Below are positions 63,270 to 64,000 of a stretch of DNA of 64,000 bases, piece by piece. Each line of letters starts with the position of its first letter. Position 1 is the stretch's first letter. The notes beneath the pieces were generated by a model. That model was not told the origin of the DNA. It worked only from the letters and a program-made list of their open reading frames with translations, and made no database searches. Position numbers and translations under genes: made by a program. Source of the stretch: Cervus elaphus (Eukaryota > Chordata > Mammalia > Artiodactyla > Cervidae); contig NC_057848.1 in assembly GCF_910594005.1 (NCBI RefSeq), forward strand, positions 136,224,155-136,288,154, read 5' to 3'.

Positions 63270-64000
63270 AGTGGTGTCAACTAGGCTACCCAGAATTTGT
63301 CCTCTCACCTAGAACTCTGGGGGCCATATTCTGACCTGGTAGAATACTTTATCCTGTCAGTGATTGACTGAATTCTGTTAATATGCCTCAAACCCAAGAG
63401 TCTTGGCCTTCTTGGTGGATGAGGCTACCAGTAGCGACAGAGCTTTTTTTGTGACTTGCTTTTTCTTACAGTCACCTCCCTTTAAGAATCCAGCACACCT
63501 GTCAAAATCATTGGGTTCCTTGGTCCCCCAACCCAGCTCAGATCCCCAGACTTCTTTCCTCTTCTTGGGGGTATCCTGCTGCACAGCAAGTAAGTGGAAG
63601 TCCGGGTACCCTGATTGCTCTGTCTTGAGCCCGATGCTCTTTCTTGTTGCCCGTGACTGAACTGATAACAGGAGTCTGACCCAAGTTCTTGTTGCAGGGC
63701 CCTCACTGCCTTCTTGCTGTGTTTACACAAGCTGCCCAGTCTGACAATCCTGCATCATCTCTGAAACAAGCCCTAGGAACTTTGGCCCAGCCCAACATTC
63801 ACAGACGATTTCTGCTCTCTTTCATCTCCCAGGCCCAGAGGACAAACTCTTTTCCTTTGTGTTCTATTTTGACATTATTCTGCCTCTTTGTTCCCATTTT
63901 AGGGCAGTGTGAGGAGAGCTCTGTGCATTAGCCTTTGTGGGCTTTAATGAAGCAGGATTTGACAGCATTTCATATCAGGTATCATCTTTTGTCTGCATGG
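63270..64000. other. Single-copy DNA, no gene seen
   Basis: No recognised repeat. ORFs 63403-63660 and 63689-63931 (plus) and 63482-63730 (minus) have no domains. The sequence continues beyond the window. Confidence 0.4.

Overview
The window is nuclear DNA of a ruminant mammal, most probably a bovid. The evidence is the dense set of Ruminantia-specific retroposons: about 20 Bov-tA and truncated Bov-A copies, four Bov-A2 dimers, eight pieces of the BovB (RTE-type) LINE, and artiodactyl L1 and CHR-2-type SINEs, all on a background of older mammalian MIR, L2, L1M and MLT1-type LTR remnants. Family names come from recognising the sequences by eye, not from a database search. I found no protein-coding exon, rRNA or tRNA gene that I can defend, and no bacterial-type system or CRISPR array. 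The longest non-transposon ORFs have no recognisable domain and are treated as chance ORFs or low-confidence candidates. Layout: 1-11 kb is relatively GC-rich and single-copy, with scattered MIRs, four full-length Bov/CHR SINEs, a CpG-island-like segment at about 4.92-5.40 kb with an E-box, a candidate conserved element with two octamer motifs near 6.9 kb, and a mariner-derived hairpin (miR-2284/2285-type) at 10.97 kb. 11.7-12.6 kb is an old L1. 14.7-19 kb holds low-repeat DNA that looks regulatory (GC-rich patch, two CTCF-like cores, homeodomain/bZIP-like motifs), two L2/MIR remnants and an MLT1-type LTR. 19.5-33 kb is single-copy DNA with a young L1 tail, a 228-codon minus-strand ORF, microsatellites, an L1 inserted in an older repeat, and an MLT1-type LTR split by a SINE. 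33-43.7 kb is a SINE-rich block, most copies with readable target-site duplications. 43.4-55.9 kb is a retroelement nest: three BovB copies (2.13 kb, 0.71 kb, 2.06 kb, all plus strand), a BovB apparently inserted in a Bov-tA, a rearranged L1, a long minus-strand L1 5' region, and an artiodactyl L1 tail split by a CHR-2 SINE. 57-64 kb has more old L1, an MLT1-type LTR, SINEs and single-copy DNA. How the parts work together: Bov-tA and Bov-A2 share their 3' end with BovB and are thought to be copied by its reverse transcriptase, so parasites and their likely helper lie side by side here. The BovB copies are dead. Copy 1 has one frameshift and one stop in the retained reading frame, an altered catalytic box (YTDD) and no endonuclease domain. 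Copy 3 keeps YADD but has several frameshifts. All three copies carry the same TGA stop at the homologous site. The host-function candidates are non-coding: the CpG island, the octamer pair, the CTCF-like cores and the hairpin. I found no convincing new biological system.
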